DNA from: Zychaea mexicana
Taxonomy: Eukaryota; Mucoromycota; Mucoromycetes; Mucorales; Lichtheimiaceae
DNA length: 64,000 nucleotides
Direction of reading: 5' to 3'
NCBI RefSeq assembly: GCF_025766255.1
Contig: NW_026516748.1
Coordinates: forward strand, 124,001-188,000
The position numbers and the translations under genes are program-made. Positions 13,016-25,404 of the stretch are shown here, piece by piece. Numbering within the stretch: position 1 is the stretch's first letter; every line of letters begins with the position of its first letter. The notes under the pieces were generated by a model. That model had not been told where the DNA came from. It saw only the letters and a program-made list of their open reading frames with translations, and did not search any database.

Positions 13016-14171
13016 CAACGCACCCCTGGATCAAGTGTGTTAAGTTTCCCACCACCCATACCCACCGAAGTAGACAATGCAGTCGATGATGGAGCAACTA
13101 CTAGAACTACTATAGCAACGATTGCAGGCCCAAGATCTGGTACAGCATATTCCACTATGCCTCCGTATGCCAGTAATCATAACCACCGAGCCTAGTGGTC
13201 TCACTATACGTGAAGGGGAAGATCAGCAAGTCGTACAATAGTGAAACCGCGATTGCACCCACGCGTATCCCCTTCGTCAACATAAGATTATCAGATTGGG
13301 CTTAGCAGAAGCAGCAGTACGAGCAGCGAAGAGGAGGCTAAGACAATAGTGACCAATAAGCTTGATCACGGAGCGATTCCGGCAGTGGAGGCAAATCAGC
13401 TCGTGTCCCAAGGTACGATTGAAGCAAGCACGCAGCAGCGCAACAATAAAGAGCAGTGAACAGTGATGGCACGACACAACAGGCGGAAAGATCCTCAACA
13501 AAAGAATTGCTAGTCGAGTAGTGGAGCATCACCATGCTTAGACGCTCATACCAGGTTTGAAACTGCTGGTTGAACAGTAGAAATAAGCTGCACTCCAACT
13601 GAATCACTAAGTCGAGAAACGTTCTGAATGCTCGTACGACAACAGCAAGCCGCAAGAGTCCAAGAGCATCGTGCAAATCAAAAGCCAACCCAAAACACAT
13701 GAGTGTTTTTAGGATACCCTAGGGCTGTTGTGCCTGACACATGATATAGTGTAAAACTGACGATAATGCTCTTGACTTTTTGTTATTAACCGCCCCACCC
13801 CAGCTCGTCACTGAGTTCTAAGCTTGCATGAGAAACATAGGCCCGGACGCAATGAATGCGGATTAAAATAAGACGAGTATATACCTTCATAATCATCACC
13901 AACTACACCAGCAGCAACAGAACGACTACTACTCATTACTTGCAACAGCAACAGCCGCAGCTAGATCCAGCATGTGCCTTCAGCAAAACGAGTGCTGGCG
14001 AAGGTGCTGCTGTTGATAAGAGCAGTGACAGCAACCAGAAACTGGTCAACAAATACTCAAAAGTCGATTAGTAGTGTTGAAGTACGACTAAGCAACAGGG
14101 CGCCCGCAGCTTTGTGCATAAAAATGGGCTGGCATACCAAGATCTTTGAAGAAGACCAAAATAAGATGTAG
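13016..14171 (+). pseudogene. Decayed Gln-rich coding remnant, identity unknown
   Basis: From ATG 13078 the plus strand reads as protein-like sequence (QSMMEQLLELL, stop, QRLQAQDLVQHIPL) interrupted by TAG and TGA codons where CAG or CAA would fit, then shifts frame (TIVTNKLDHGAIPAVEANQL at about 13343-13402) and continues with short Gln/Ala/Ser-rich pieces to about 14070. The composition and the leading coiled-coil-like segment suggest a retrotransposon gag or similar repeat-derived ORF, but no zinc knuckle, protease or reverse transcriptase motif was seen. It is clearly non-functional if it was ever a gene. Family assignment is only a guess. Confidence 0.3.
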
Positions 14172-15330
14172 TGATACAAAGTTTTAAACTGGCTGGACCT
14201 GCATGAAGTTTGTATCTCTTCGGATATAACTTAATTAGAAAGAGGCAGTACTAGCAGTAGTGAGTAAAGAAAGTATTGTAAAAAGGAACAAAGTAGATAC
14301 CAATAGCAATAAATTTTGCAATTGTAGGCTTCACCAATATGATGTAATAAGCCTTCCTTGAAACATTGCTGCAGAAGACGTTCTGATCTTTCTTACACTG
14401 ACATCTGATCTACTGTACGAAAAATGGTTTTGAACGAATATGATCGTGTTTTATTCATATGTTAAAACAAGGCATCATACTGATTGCATATAATAGTTAT
14501 AATTTGATGTTTAATTCCACACTATAATGTTAATTCCACACTATAGTGCAAATTTTCTTCTTCCACCGCGTCATTCTATGTATTTAAGCAAGTCTGTGTC
14601 CACCCCGTGCAGACCCCTGACAAATCATGAATGATGACAATCCCAGATAACACAGCATATATCGCCACTGCTCTAGTGAGGGATCGTGTGGAGCATGCAA
14701 AGAACACTGCATATACAATCAATGCGTGATTCACTGTATGACAGAACAGTATAGAATGGAGTATACTTATAACAAACCAAGTAAAGCCGATTATGGTAAA
14801 GGCGTGAGGCCTTCCTGCCTCCTAACAAAACGTCAAGGCCAAGATCATCTTTTACTTTCCCGGGAAAAAGCAGTAGCTATTGCAAGTCTGACCCCAAACA
14901 TATTCTGTACGATCTAACATATCGAAAAGGATCTTCCTTTGAAGCGTGCAAGTTTAGCAGGGTTTTTACAGGAGGTTGGCGAAGCCCGTGACCTTGCTGT
15001 TTTATCACTTGGCAACATTGACAATTATTAACATTATCCATGGTTGTACATATGCTCTTACGAAGTATAGCTCACACATCATCCGCACAAGTATATTTTT
15101 TTTTGGTAAACAACGAGTAAACCCAAGAACAGGACCATGCATCTTTTCCTTTTGGCAGTTGTTGAAGCTTCGTTCTGTAAACATTGCATAGTAAAGAAGC
15201 AAATTCCCTACTCCCCAACCCCCTCCTTTCATCCTGGAGCCGGTCGTCGCTCAGTGAAGGCCACGGTGCGGACCTTTACCTTTTTTTCTCTTTTCTTTAT
15301 AACAAAACCAAGTTCTTATTTCTGGAATCA
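14172..15330. other. Gene-free region upstream of JMJD6-like gene
   Basis: No supported gene. A direct duplication of TTAATTCCACACTATA occurs at about 14511 and 14530. The region just before 15331 is pyrimidine-rich and probably carries the promoter and leader of the downstream gene. Confidence 0.45.
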
Positions 15331-17086
15331 ATGCCGTCCAAAAGTAACCAAGACGGGTCAGTCAAGAAACGATCCAAATCTAAAGAATCTCAAGGCAGTC
15401 GTTATGAACGCAAAATAAAAAGAGTTAAAACCAAGGCTAGATCTGGTAAATCTCGGGTTTATTCTGTCTGTCTTTTCATTTCCTTTCTCAATCAACAGCA
15501 AAAAAAAAGAGCTCAAATCGATTTGCTTGCCAAGTATAGAACTCGATCTGTTTGCTTGGGGCAAGTGGAAATTTCATTGTCAAGATTACTGGATCAATCC
15601 CTATGTCGACACCGTACCACGGATTGATGTGCGATCGACTTCTAAAGCCAAGTTCATTGAAGAATACGAGGCACAGAATCGACCCGTTGTCCTTACTCAT
15701 GTGACAGATCAGTGGCCTGCGCATAAACTATGGAATGAAAAGGTGTGTATAGCAATATATATGTTGGCATAGTAAAATAATCATCGAAACAGGGGAAGAT
15801 CAAATAAGGAAAAAGAAAGAAAGAAAGAGAACTAAACGGAAAAGGGGTTGGTGGATGAAATGTAACAGTATTTTCTCGAAAATTATGGCTCGCACATGTT
15901 TAAAATCGGCGAAGACGACGATGATAACAACGTCTACTTGAAAATGAAGCACTTTGTACGATACTCTGAAACGGATGCTCAACATGACGATTCGCCACTG
16001 TACATTTTTGATAGTGGGTTTTACAAGGATCGACGAAAGAAGAAAAAGGAGGGACAGTCAAACACTCTTCTCGGTGACTATCAGGTTCCGGGATACTTTT
16101 CGGATGACTTGTTTCGTTTGACGGGCGAACGTCGTCGGCCACCGTACCGCTGGTTGGTTATTGGGGGCGCTCGAAGTGGCACAGGGTAAGCAATAGGGAG
16201 AATAAGGCCATTGGATAACGTCAAGTCTAATTCGACGGCTCTCGAAAACTTTTTATTACAAGTATCCACACGGATCCATTGGGCACTTCTGCATGGAATG
16301 CTTTACTGAAGGGACACAAGCGTTGGTGCATGTTTCCCCCAGGCACACCAAAGAACCTGGTGGATCCTCCTATGAAGCCGTATGATCATGAGGCAGTGGC
16401 ATGGTTTAGCACTGTGTTTCCAAAGTTCCAAGTACGCGATGACCCGTATGACAATCGAACACTGGGCGAGAAATTGGGCATGGTGCAGGTGCTGCAGCGT
16501 CCCGGAGAAACGATTTTTGTTCCTGGCGGCTGGGCGCATGTTGTCATGAATCTAGGTATGTTTTTTGGGGGAGCTGCGCACTCGTTTCCTAGTAATAAAC
16601 GTATGAGCGACATTTAGAAAGGAGAAAGAGAAAGGCTCACTCTTATTGATGGCAATGCTAGACATGACATTTGCTGTAACACAGAACTTCTGCTCGCCCA
16701 CAAATGCTGAATTCGTCTACCTCAATACACGACACAGTCGACCCAAACTGGGGGCCAAGCTCTATCGCAAAGTACACGAACTCGCAGCCAAAGATCCCAA
16801 AGCGTACGGCGATCTTGCCAAGCGTCTAGAATGTTTACAATATGTGCCACAGATTCCTCCAAGCAGCAGTGATGATAGTAGTAGCAGCACAAGCAGTAGC
16901 AGTAGCAGCAGTAACAGTGATGGTGGATCATCTGACGCGTACAGTGGAAAAAGAAAGTTCCAGGTGAGCTCGACCGAGTCTGAAACTGATCTGAGCGACG
17001 GAACATGCATGTGCCAAAAGTGTAAGCTTAAACGGAAACGTGACGAGCGTGAGCGTGTAATGCAAAAAAGAACAGCAACAGGATGA
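15331..17086 (+). CDS. JMJD6: JMJD6-type JmjC-domain protein hydroxylase/demethylase
   Basis: Five exons: 15331-15445, 15510-15742, 15869-16185, 16263-16555 and 16662-17086, 460 residues. The basic N terminus is followed by the JMJD6 core: FKIGEDDDDN, DDSPLYIFDSGF, RRPPYRWLVIGGARSGTG and HTDPLGTSAWNALLKGHKRW, near-identical to animal JMJD6. The Fe(II) ligands are His224, Asp226 (HTD) and His314 (VPGGWAHVVMNL). A poly-Ser tract after residue 380 and a Lys/Arg-rich tail match the serine-rich C terminus of JMJD6, and a CxC-x-x-C cluster (CMCQKCK) is present near the end. The family are 2-oxoglutarate and Fe(II)-dependent nuclear oxygenases, best supported as lysyl-5-hydroxylases of splicing factors; arginine demethylation is debated. 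The first intron boundary (15446-15509) is the least certain because alternative AG acceptors lie side by side. Confidence 0.92.
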
Positions 17087-17095
17087 TATACCCTC

Positions 17096-17119
17096 CCTCC
17101 TCCTCCTCCTCCTCCTCCT
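17096..17119. repeat. (TCC)n microsatellite
   Basis: Short TCC-repeat tract in the 130 bp gap between the converging JMJD6-like and ArgRS genes, so in the 3' UTR of one or both. Confidence 0.9.
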
Positions 17120-17216
17120 TCAATAGCATAAAGAGCGCATTTCTTTCAAGAATTATTTCTATTATCATCAAGAGATTTTATACAAAGTAAATAATGCTGT
17201 GAAACGGCCAATTTGT

Positions 17217-19245
17217 CTATATGCGTTCAAGGGGGTCGATGCCAATAAGTTTTAGACCATTTGCCAATGTTGTCCTTGCTGACGAGAACAGAAGCATCCG
17301 TGCTTCTGCTAGCTCTGGATCCGCATCCTTGATCCGCAGAGTCGAGTTTGCTTGTCCTATAACATGCGCCAGTCTGAAAAGATAGTGTACAACGACGCAC
17401 GGCTCCATGGACTGATAGGCGGATCTGACAATGTCTGGGAACTGGGATACCGTTAGTGCCAACTCGAAGGCCTCATTTTCCTTCAACAAATCAAAGTCGC
17501 AGTCGGTGGTGATCTTTGTGTTTGCTTTGCGCTCAATGCTATATAACCTCACACACAAATATTTAGTCCTAGGCTTTTCTCTTTGGTTCTCCGTCTCATT
17601 GTTTATCACTTACGCGCACATGCGAGCATGTGTGTATTGCAAGTAAACGCCAGTATATCCACGTGCAGCCGTCATTCGTTCATATGAAAATGTGTAGTTT
17701 TTGACTCGCTTGGCAATCAGGTCCTGAACAATCACAGCCGAGGTTCCCAGCTGGTCGGCGACCTCCTCGACAGCCTGTTGGCCGACCAACCGCCGACCGT
17801 CTTTCTGGATACCCATAGCCATCAACTCTTGATATTTAACGGGATTCTCCTTGAGGTTCTTGAGCATCTGTTCCTGCGCTGTATCGAGGATATCTTGCAA
17901 GAACACCACAGTTCCTTTCCGTGTCGACATGCCCTGCACGCGTCCAAAACCAACGTGATGCAAGTTGCTTGCCAAGGAAGCCAGCTCGGCAATCTTGAAC
18001 ATCTGCTGCAAATACAGAGACTGTTCAGTGCCAACAATGTACATGGATTTTTGTGGTGATTGCCGCAAGATCAAGTTGGAAAGGTCGCGTGTGAGGTACA
18101 AGCTTGTGCCGTCCGCTCTGCGGACAATGGGCGCGCCCAGACCGTATGCGGACAAGTCTACAGTCCACGCACCGTCGTCTGCTGCTGTTTTGCTGATAAG
18201 GTTCTTGGATTGCAGGATATCGTACACAGACTGGATGAACGGCTCGGTCTCTGATTCACCCGAATACCGTTCGAACTCGATGCCTAGGCGCTTGTAGATC
18301 GACTTGTAGCTACTGATGCTGAGTTCCCGGAACCTTTTCCATTGCTCCAAGGCAGCGGTATCCCCCTCTTCCATGCGCTTGAAATATGCATTGGCTTGTC
18401 GGTCCAAATCCTCGGTGAGCTCCTTGTTGATTTTTACGTAGACGTCGTACAAATGGTGGATAGGATCCTTCTCCAATAGTGCTTCATTGCCATATTTTTC
18501 AAATCCAACTGCCAGCAGTCCTGTTTTGCGCAGCTTAATTGCCGGTTCTCCTTTTCTTTTTTGTCCTTTTATTTCCAGAGAGAAACTAACTGAATTTGTT
18601 ACCATATTGTTTGCCCCAGTCGCCGAGGTAATTGATACCGACGACATTGTAACCCATTGCTTGATGGATACGTTTCACAAAGTTGCCGAGGATCGTGCTT
18701 CGCAGATGGCCCGCATGAAACGGTTTGGCGATATTAGGCGAGCTATAATCCAAAACGACGGTTTGTGGCGCATCGGCTTTGTGACATCCAAATCTAGATT
18801 GTTCGTCGTGTACCTGAAGCAAGGTTTGCTTGATATATTCTATCGGTCGTACGCTAAAATGTAAGAATGGGCCCTTTGCTGTAGCTTGTTGAATCAAGTT
18901 ATCTGGTTCAAACTATATCATATACATAAAAAGACAATTCCCGCCAATAAAAGGTTCAAGTGGTTCAAGTAGTGAGTATGGTTGTATAGTTAAGCTTTAA
19001 AAACGGTTGAATTGAGTTTGACATGCCGGGGGTGGGGTGAAAGAGAGTTAATGAACCTTGTGAGCAAGTTCGTTACACCATTGAACAGGATCGCGTTGTG
19101 GCTGTAAACGGGGTATAGGTATGCCGAATTGTTGTTGCTGTGCTGATTTGGGTGTACCAAGAAGTCCAATCAGTTGCGGTTCTGGACATGAGGTAATGCG
19201 CGATAGTTGACGAGCAATTGCTTTGCGGAACTGTGTGGCACTCAT
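17217..19245 (-). CDS. Arginyl-tRNA synthetase
   Basis: Four exons on the minus strand: 19057-19245, 18603-18912, 17614-18520 and 17217-17538, joined in frame to 575 residues. Landmarks in order are FGIPIPRLQ in the N-terminal additional domain, SSPNIAKPFHAGHLRSTILG with the HxGH class I signature (HAGH), NYLGDWGKQYG, LLAVGFEKYGNEALLEKDPI, the YLTRDL segment, GMSTRKGTVVFLQDIL (KMSK-equivalent, MSTRKG), YLQYTHAR and the terminal IGIDPLERI, where yeast has LGLTPVERM. It charges tRNA-Arg with arginine. The family match is to the eukaryotic cytosolic/mitochondrial type. An intron-like AG acceptor lies just upstream of the chosen ATG, and an open frame continues above it, so a longer mitochondrially targeted form from an upstream exon is possible but unproven. 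Confidence 0.95.
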
Positions 19246-20032
19246 GAGTGCAGCTCTGGGCCGGCGGAGCCGAGGCCCTACAAAACAAAAAAAAAATATT
19301 CATGAGGTACGCTGCATATGTTGTGTGCTGTATTCCGTTATCAGCTTTGTCCTGCCCCGCCTCTGCCGCTTCCCCCCCACTATACTCTGATATCCATGGG
19401 TAATCGACATTCACGGGTTTGATTAAGGTATTTTTAATGTTTAAACTAACTTTTTTTTATATGAACATGAATGTTAAGAAACAAGAGGGGAGGGAGGAGA
19501 GACAATATTATAAGACTAACTGTAAACTGCAGTGGTTGTGGACATGTAGAATCTCTTGTTCGTGTGTAATGATGGCCACCGGTTTTTTTGGGGTGCTGCA
19601 TATTATGGTGCAGGTACAATACGTAAACTTCCACCTTGCTGCATGTCATACTAACAGTTTACGTTGTATATAGCATGCCCATGAGGAGCAACACCAAAGA
19701 GAATGAAAACAGTCATTTTATATATTTGTAATCGTAATGGTAGTAGTACTGTTTACTTATGTAGTGAGTAGCAGTAAAGCTTCGGATGTTGGTGAGTAAA
19801 TGTGCATGTCTTCCATTCCGCCGTAATAAACACACACAAACAGACCAAAAGGTCAAGGGCATCACCATCACTAAATAAAAACACTTCGGTTGTTTGGGGT
19901 ACATCTGCATCGATGTCGGATTTGACGTGTGGTGTGCGCGACATCGGAAAGCGTATTTTAGTGCTAGTTTCCGCTGCAGCAAAACAGATCCCGCGTCTAC
20001 TACGTTGTTAGTACGTGTTGACCCATCGATAT

Positions 20033-20073
<41 letters not shown>

Positions 20074-20753
20074 ACGCTGCGGATATTATGTATGTACAAA
20101 CGGCTGCTGCTCGTCGTATAGTAGCTCCACATGTGGGAAAATGTATATGACACCTTTCTTGCTTGCTCCCCCTGATGTTTCAATCAGACATTAGAACAAT
20201 CCATCCTTTCTACTATTACATATCAAGAGCAGAGATCATCAGTAATCCATACTCTTATCGCTTGAAGAAAATTTTGTTGCCATGGATTTTGTTGTATGTT
20301 TGTGCTCAATGTTTTTTATGTTTTTATTGGAGGGCGGATCTATACACAGGTATCACCTCGCTTGCTCCCCGATTGAAAAAAAAAAGAACCAACAACAGAA
20401 GCCATGTGTGTATATACGAGAGAAAGAAATATAAACAAATAAAAGAAGAGGACCAACAAAATCAAGAACAGCATGTCTGTTTATACAAGTACAATTAATC
20501 CTACAGATATACATATAGCGTCCTCTTTTTTTCTACTTTGCATCTCTTTCTTCCACCTTTCCCTTTTACTCTCCCTTTCTCATATTTAATTGCATTATTT
20601 CACAAATGTTTGTATATATTCTCTTCTGGTGTTGTTCATACGGGTATATCGTCAAAGAAATAGGCAGATAGGAAGATTAACAGAAACCACAAATAAAATA
20701 GGAAAGAAGATCAGCACTACAACAGCGACTGCAGCAGTAACTCAACGAAAAGT
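19246..20753. other. Divergent promoter region, ArgRS and transporter
   Basis: Upstream DNA of both the minus-strand ArgRS gene and the plus-strand transporter. It contains a CA microsatellite and pyrimidine-rich tracts at 20520-20590. No coding frame is convincing, although an unrecognised first exon of the transporter probably lies here because that gene has no in-frame ATG. Confidence 0.5.
20036..20072. repeat. (CA)n microsatellite
   Basis: Uninterrupted CA dinucleotide run of about 18 units in intergenic DNA. Confidence 0.95.
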
Positions 20754-22711
20754 TTGTTCTTTTCAATAAAGAGCGCCTTTGACAACGACTCCTCAGACAC
20801 GCTCTTACCTAGCAGTGTTCCAGGCACACCAACCACGGTAGTGGCTGTTGGTGGCGATTACGGGGCGATTGCGAGCGTAGATGCATTACAAGCGGATCGA
20901 CCCGGGTATGGTACATCTTCCACCACAGGCTCATGCATGAACTTGGTCAACGCCATGATGGGATCAGGCATCATTGGCCTACCGCTCGCTCTACATATGT
21001 GTGGATTATGGATGGGGTTGCTATGCTCAGTGGGTGTGGCGATATTAACGGGCATCGCCATGCACTTGCTGGTCCTATGTGGGATCCGATCCAGACAATA
21101 TACAATGGCCGATTTGGCTCGCGTAAGCTTACTGGGCACCTGGGGCTCGCATCTGGTCAATTTCCTAATGGTGTTTCATACAGCAGGAACAGCTGTTTCC
21201 TATTATATCTGTAAGTCCTTAAACAAGTTTACACCACAAACACTATGCCCATACAACAAGAGATGGCGGTATTGACAGCTTGTGTAATATAACATGTGGA
21301 TGATAGTACTTGGTGATATGCTGCCGGAATTATTCGATAATTATGGTCTCCATTGGCTAGCTGATCGACGACTTTCGGTAGTTTCGTTTGGATTGTTCTG
21401 TGTAAGTGTTTGCTGTTTGTTGTTGTTAATATTAGCATGATGGCGAGGGTTGAGGTGTGTACGTCTGAAATTTGATGTTTGATGATGACGATAATAGTGG
21501 GTATTGGGAATAGAAGAACGTCAAAGCGAAAACCCCTCACACAGTGCACGCTCACTCAGTACTTTTTTTTGCATGTAACGTGTATAACATATTTATACAC
21601 TATATTAGAGTCTGCCTCTTTCGTTACCCCGGTCAATTGCACCGCTCGCAAAATGGTCCACGTTCAATGTGATGCTACTGCCTCTTGTTTTATTGGGCGT
21701 GTTCATTCGTATGCCAAAATACGCAACTGAGCCACCTGTACTTGACTGGACCTGGCCCGCCAACCACGAATTATTCAAAGGATTGGCTATTTTAGGCTTA
21801 TCGTTTGGCTGTTCGCAAAATGTATTTGGCGTGTATCTCAGTCAGCGCGATCAACGGCCATCGCAGTTTCTGTTGGCGGATACATCCTCGCTTTTAATAG
21901 GCTATACAATCAATATGCTCTTTGGTATCATGGGGTTTTTATGCTTTGGCAACAAGATCCAAGCCAATGTTCTGCTCAATTTCCCCAATGATGATCCAGT
22001 TATCAACATAGTGCGTTTGTTATTCGGTGTCTTTATGGTGTTTACTATCCCGTAGGTACCCTCTTTTACTTTTGTTTTTACAAGGTTTATCTTTCTTTTC
22101 TGTATGTAGTAGACACTATTGGCTCACATCAAATCATGATCTGTTTATGTATGCACATGATATATAGCATGTCGATCTATCCTTGTCGGGAATCATTGCA
22201 GAAACTACTCGGTTACAACACAGATGGTCGGATCCCTACCAACAAGGAGCACTACGGAACAACCGCAGCTGTTTTTACCATTGTGCTTTCGCTAGGTGCT
22301 ACCTTGACTGAGTTGGGTAAAGTATTTGCTGTCATTGGCGGGTTTTCTACCACGGCTCTTGGTAAGTTTTATGGTTCGACAAAGTTTTTATATATGTTTT
22401 CTCAGCAGTGAACAAAGGAGAGAGTACTAAGCAACTTTTTTTTCCCAGGACTCTTACTGCCAGGTGCAGCTTATGCCGCACTGTTTTTACCAGAGTTGAT
22501 AATGCCTGATAAGAATGGAAATCATGATGAATCGATTGCTGTTACTACTACTCCTATTGTAGAGTCATCACATGATCATAATAGCTGCTCAAAGTTTGCT
22601 GGGGCCGTACAATATCCAGTTTCTGCATCTTGGGCATTGATGATATCATCTTTTATTTTAATTCTTGTTAGTTTTCCAATCATGTACTTTGCCATATTAG
22701 AAGCACTGTAA
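20754..22711 (+). CDS. AAAP/SLC38-type amino acid transporter (Avt-like)
   Basis: Five exons: 20754-21210, 21307-21401, 21609-22051, 22168-22361 and 22449-22711, giving at least 483 residues. After a polar N terminus comes SCMNLVNAMMGSGIIGLPLA, the first transmembrane helix of the AAAP family (PF01490), then about ten more hydrophobic helices, including GIAMHLLVLCGI, NVMLLPLVLLGVFI and ELFKGLAILGLSFGCSQNVF. The family moves neutral amino acids with protons or sodium; yeast Avt5-7 work at the vacuole, so vacuolar export is the likeliest role but is inferred. The 5' end is unresolved: the frame is open from the stop at 20694 with no ATG before TM1, so the true start must lie in an upstream exon or be a non-AUG codon. 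20754 is a TTG placeholder, not a claimed start. Confidence 0.85.
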
Positions 22712-24374
22712 ATAATATTGTTCTTTTTTGTTATGTTGTTGTTGTTGTGTAAAGCCGTCGTGGAGCTATTTTTGATTAAATATGCAAGAATCATCAAATG
22801 CTTTCGATTGCTACTAAAAATACAAGGTATACATTGCATACATAAAAAGTATTAAAGTTTCTCTGCATCACTTTCTTCCTCAACAGCCCCTATGCAAACA
22901 ACACGCCATCGCTATTTACACTCTGTATTGTCTTATAATATCAGCAGATCCAAAAGTCTATATTAAAAGTTATTAGTGGAGTATTGTGGTTCTGCGTATA
23001 TGTGTCGTTTTACCTACTGCTGGCGTCTAAAAGCGTTTTGCTCACGGGATTTTTCATATCATGATTGAACGATAAATTATCCCATTTCTGCAAGGATGTA
23101 CTTTTTATATATGCACGGAAGTGTGTCTTATAGCTACTACATAACCTCTTCACGGGATTCGTTGTTGTCGAGCAATTTATCACTCGTTATGCATAAAACT
23201 CAAGGAAAGGTGATCAAGACCAACAATGAAAGTCCTATCAAATACCGACCAGAGGATTCAGTCCCACATGCTGTGATGGCGACTGCTTCTATATGCCATA
23301 CGAAAACACGAAACCATGTGGGTATTTCAAAGTTTAACACGTTTTGCATTATAAAATAAGCACGGAGCATACATAAATGTTGATCTCGGAAGAGCTTTAT
23401 ATTTAACAATCTCCTATGTCAGAAATTGTTGGGCAGTTGACAGAAAGTCGTTGTGCGTGTTGGCGGTGGTATGTAAAACATGAGTAAATGGTGTGGTAGG
23501 CATTCAAGTGAGCACGAGAGATGCCAGTACCTACTTATTCGTATAGAGTAGCATCAATGATGATCAGAAAGTGAGTCGCATTCGCTGCAGTGAACCATTT
23601 CCTTGCATGATTCTATAGATCTAGCACGTCGATTATGGTTTGGAAGAACAGGGTGTTATGTGTACATAGCGTTGTATCCCCCCTCCCCTTTGCTTTAAAA
23701 AAGTATCCGCAGACACAAAGAACAGCAACAACTGCATTTTTATAATTGAATCCTACTGTCTACAAAGTAAGTTTGATAGGAAACATGTATGTAACTTATG
23801 TGGCAGATCGATGTATTTTATAACATGCATAATAGGTTCCCGCTTTCGAGTTATGATTCATTAAAAGCTCATATGCATTTTCAGGGCCATGGAAATGGAC
23901 AGATTCCATGGAAAGGGTTAGATAACGATACCCTCGTATAAAAAACCCTATTTCTTTTGCCATATGCAGTAACTACACTACTGCAAGATATAGGTTCCTT
24001 TCCAAGGGAACAGGAAGGAGTGAAGAGACCCTGTTGACACCTCGAGTTTTTCTGATTATTTATTTGTTATTGTTGCCTTGGGGTTGTTGCTGCTTTAAAG
24101 GCGCTCAACAGGCTGAATATAAAGCACATGTCGCTCCTTAAAGCGACTCTATACCATTATCGGCGAAGGTGCCGAGTATTACAAATAGTGAGCATGGCAA
24201 AATAAAAGGAAACCGGCCGACAAGATTTACGGTGGCAAATATGTTCTTCCATTTCCACTTTTGTGGATTATTGGAATAAGGTTCTATAAAGTATTTGAGA
24301 AATGAAATAATATAGCATTGATACTATGTCGACTGTGATAGTTCGAGAAAGTGCGGGGGTGGGGGACGGTACCG

Positions 24375-24401
24375 TATTATTATTATTATTATTATTATTA
24401 T
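24375..24401. repeat. (TTA)n microsatellite
   Basis: About nine TTA units in intergenic sequence, immediately after a G-rich run. Confidence 0.9.
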
Positions 24402-25039
24402 GATGGCAAAAAGCCATCCACCCAATCATTTCGTTTTTTGGACAAACCGATCGAAACTAGGGCATAAGTGCTGTTACACCAAGAATTGCTCGCCAGAGCA
24501 GATCAAAAGAGCGCCACAACCGGCAACAGATCATGCGCGTACAAATCATGGCGGTGTAACTCGATAATAATAATAATAACAACAGAGCGTGCAGCTTGTT
24601 GCTGGCTCTGGTGACGTAAAGGGAATGAGTGAGATACAGTATCATAGCAGTAGCTTTTACTTGTGCAGCATGTACTCTCTAGTTATTAGAAGTAGTAGTA
24701 GTAGTAGTAATAGGGAGGTGCTTTCGCACTTTGTAGAAAAAAAAAGCTGCTGTTGTGTATGCCTGTCATTCTAGCACGCCTGTTCTAGTTGAAACATAGT
24801 TTATACTCTATCGAGCAAAGATCTGCATCCGATTGGATAGATGTGAGAGAGTTCAAATGATGATTTTTAGGAGAGCAAGGAGAGGAGAGAGAGCGAAAGG
24901 AGGGCACACACCCAGCTGAGCCCTTTGCACAAAAAAGTCAAAGGCAAGGGCTGCTGCTGTTGTGTGGGTGCGTTGTGCGTGCACACCTAATGCACTAGAA
25001 TAAAAAAAAATGTTGCTTTTTTCTGTTTCCTTTTATAAG

Positions 25040-25385
25040 ACTGGACTTGCTGCTTTCTCTCTTTCGTCTCTTCTCCTTTCTTCGCTTTCTTCCTCCCTTC
25101 CCGTTTTAACGCTTCTTCTTCTCACTCACTCACTCACTCACACACACACACACTCTCTCTCTCTCTCTGCTTCTACGCACGCCTTCTTTCTCTCGCCCTC
25201 CTCCTCTTCTTCTCCGCCGTCCCCCTTACTCTATTTTATATACACTCGGCCTCGTATTCTTGTTTCTTTTTTTTGCGTTTATTCTTTCTCTTCGCCTGTC
25301 GTCGTCCTCGTCTCGTCGTGCTCTCCTCCTCCCTTCATTTCGGAAACGCTCTCTCTCTTTCTCTCGCTTCTTTTTACTGAAAGAC
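25040..25385 (+). promoter_or_regulatory. Polypyrimidine (CT-rich) promoter/leader tract
   Basis: Nearly 350 bases dominated by C and T on the coding strand, with CTCA, CACA and CTCT microsatellite blocks, ending 20 bases before the RRM gene's ATG. Pyrimidine-rich cores are common just upstream of fungal transcription starts, and such leaders often surround genes for RNA-binding regulators. Function here is inferred from position only. Confidence 0.45.
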
Positions 25386-25404
25386 GCATACACACAAGTG
25401 CCTC

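Larger units (their letters stand above)
22712..25404. other. Gene-free region before RRM gene
   Basis: No coding frame was supported over about 2.7 kb. Short blocks of TAA/TTA and TAG trinucleotide repeats occur (24375-24401, 24566-24580, 24690-24710). From about 25040 the plus strand becomes extremely pyrimidine-rich, which suits a 5' leader of the RRM gene. Confidence 0.5.

Noticed and set aside
16722..17010. Minus-strand frames rich in Leu/Cys/Tyr
   Set aside because: Antisense shadow of the poly-Ser tract of the JMJD6-like gene.
19073..19414. Upstream extension of ArgRS on the minus strand
   Set aside because: The open frame reading through 19246-19414 changes frame relative to the gene; it may be 5' UTR or an alternative first exon but cannot be supported.
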